Shown piece after piece: positions 63,421-64,000 of a DNA stretch of 64,000 nt. The position numbers were made by a program, and so were the translations under genes. This DNA comes from Aradus depressus (lineage: Eukaryota > Arthropoda > Insecta > Hemiptera > Aradidae), in the NCBI GenBank assembly GCA_963662175.1, contig OY759214.1, positions 78,690,037-78,754,036 on the forward strand, in the 5' to 3' direction. The notes below the pieces were generated by a model. It was not told the origin of the DNA, searched no databases, and saw only the letters and a program-made list of their open reading frames with translations. The first letter of the stretch is position 1, and each line of letters begins with the position of its first letter.

Positions 63421-64000
63421 ATACTTGTTCCTCAGTTTAAAGTCTTGTTAAGTCTATGATATATGGAGACAGTTATATATTTTATGTTTGGGAGAGAACA
63501 TTTTTGAAGTAAAAAAATCGAAAATATCTTAAGGGTTCTAGTATTTTTCAATGGACGTACTGTTTACAAATGTTGTATAGAGTTACCGACTTAGGTGCCA
63601 ATGATGAAGAAGAGGCCGTAATCGGCGTATTAAGGATCTCCCAAAGACAAAGGATAGCCGACATAGATGCCACTGACGAAGAAGAATATTCAGCAAAATT
63701 AGGGTTTAACTCAGACAAATATAGCATCTGAGGCCCTAATCAGCATATTAAGGATCTCCCAAAGAAGATTCATCTGATCAGATTTTGGCCGGAAACTGAC
63801 GAAAATAAATATAAAATATTTTTGGGAGAGAACGTTTTTAAAGTAAAAAAACCAAGATATCTAGTATTTTTCAAAAGTAGATAAGCCCGGAAACAAGCAA
63901 AAATTAACTTTACTTCTGGGCCCGAAACAAACATCAGTTTTAGTCCTAATCAAACATTTTTCAAATAAAAGTTGTAGAAAAAATTAAAAGGCACATTTTA
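63421..64000. repeat. Partial internal duplication with Rep-A wording
   Basis: 'tattaaggatctcccaaaga' occurs at about 63628 and 63747, and 'gggagagaac(a/g)tttttgaagt'-like blocks at about 63490 and 63820. The end carries Rep-A phrases ('cagattttggccggaaactg', 'caaataaaagttgtagaaaa'). Confidence 0.5.

Overview
The window is eukaryotic nuclear DNA: AT-rich, repeat-dense and gene-poor, with exons split by GT-AG introns. The identifiable coding content (a CD151-like tetraspanin, an HCN/CNG-type channel, jockey-type LINEs, PIF/Harbinger and hAT relics, a tRNA-derived SINE) fits an insect genome. I lean towards a hemipteran, but no gene here fixes the order. One SINE copy ends in CCTAA units, the complement of the insect telomere repeat TTAGG; this is suggestive only.

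Layout. 1-12.9 kb is a mosaic of dispersed repeats. Rep-A (core phrase around 'cgaaaatccgag'), Rep-B (core around 'ggggaagtacattg') and Rep-C (a foldback MITE) recur, interrupted by SINE-1 copies, a complete hAT-type element with an 8-bp target duplication (8847-9454), a PIF/Harbinger derivative (9788-10512) and a foldback insertion (11834-12178). 12.99-14.68 kb is a broken copy of a multi-copy arthropod-type protein family (minus strand). 16.3-18.0 kb holds the last two exons of a plus-strand gene whose protein has an AT-hook-like basic motif and a PLNL motif. 18-27 kb is AT-rich with SINEs and one candidate minus-strand exon (22273-22419). 27.2-31.9 kb contains the last three exons of a minus-strand CD151-like tetraspanin, with introns full of MITEs. 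33.8-35.3 kb is a ten-copy 154/155-bp satellite. 38 kb has a 205-bp triplication that looks LINE-derived. 39.7-40.4 kb is a 5'-truncated jockey LINE with poly(A) and a target duplication. 42.1-43.8 kb is an intronless 570-codon minus-strand channel gene. 45.6-46.4 kb is a second Harbinger-type element carrying a short MADF-like ORF, followed by a 21-copy 38-bp minisatellite (46.65-47.45 kb). 48-64 kb is repeats: LINE fragments, SINE-1 copies, Rep-A and Rep-B, and GC-rich oddities near 60.3 kb.

The genes do not form an operon-like system. The most interesting functional observation is the channel: it keeps the six-helix plus cyclic-nucleotide-domain plan, but lacks the GYG/GFG selectivity filter and the residues that normally bind cyclic nucleotide. 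All similarity statements come from reading the translated sequence and recalled family features; no database search was run.
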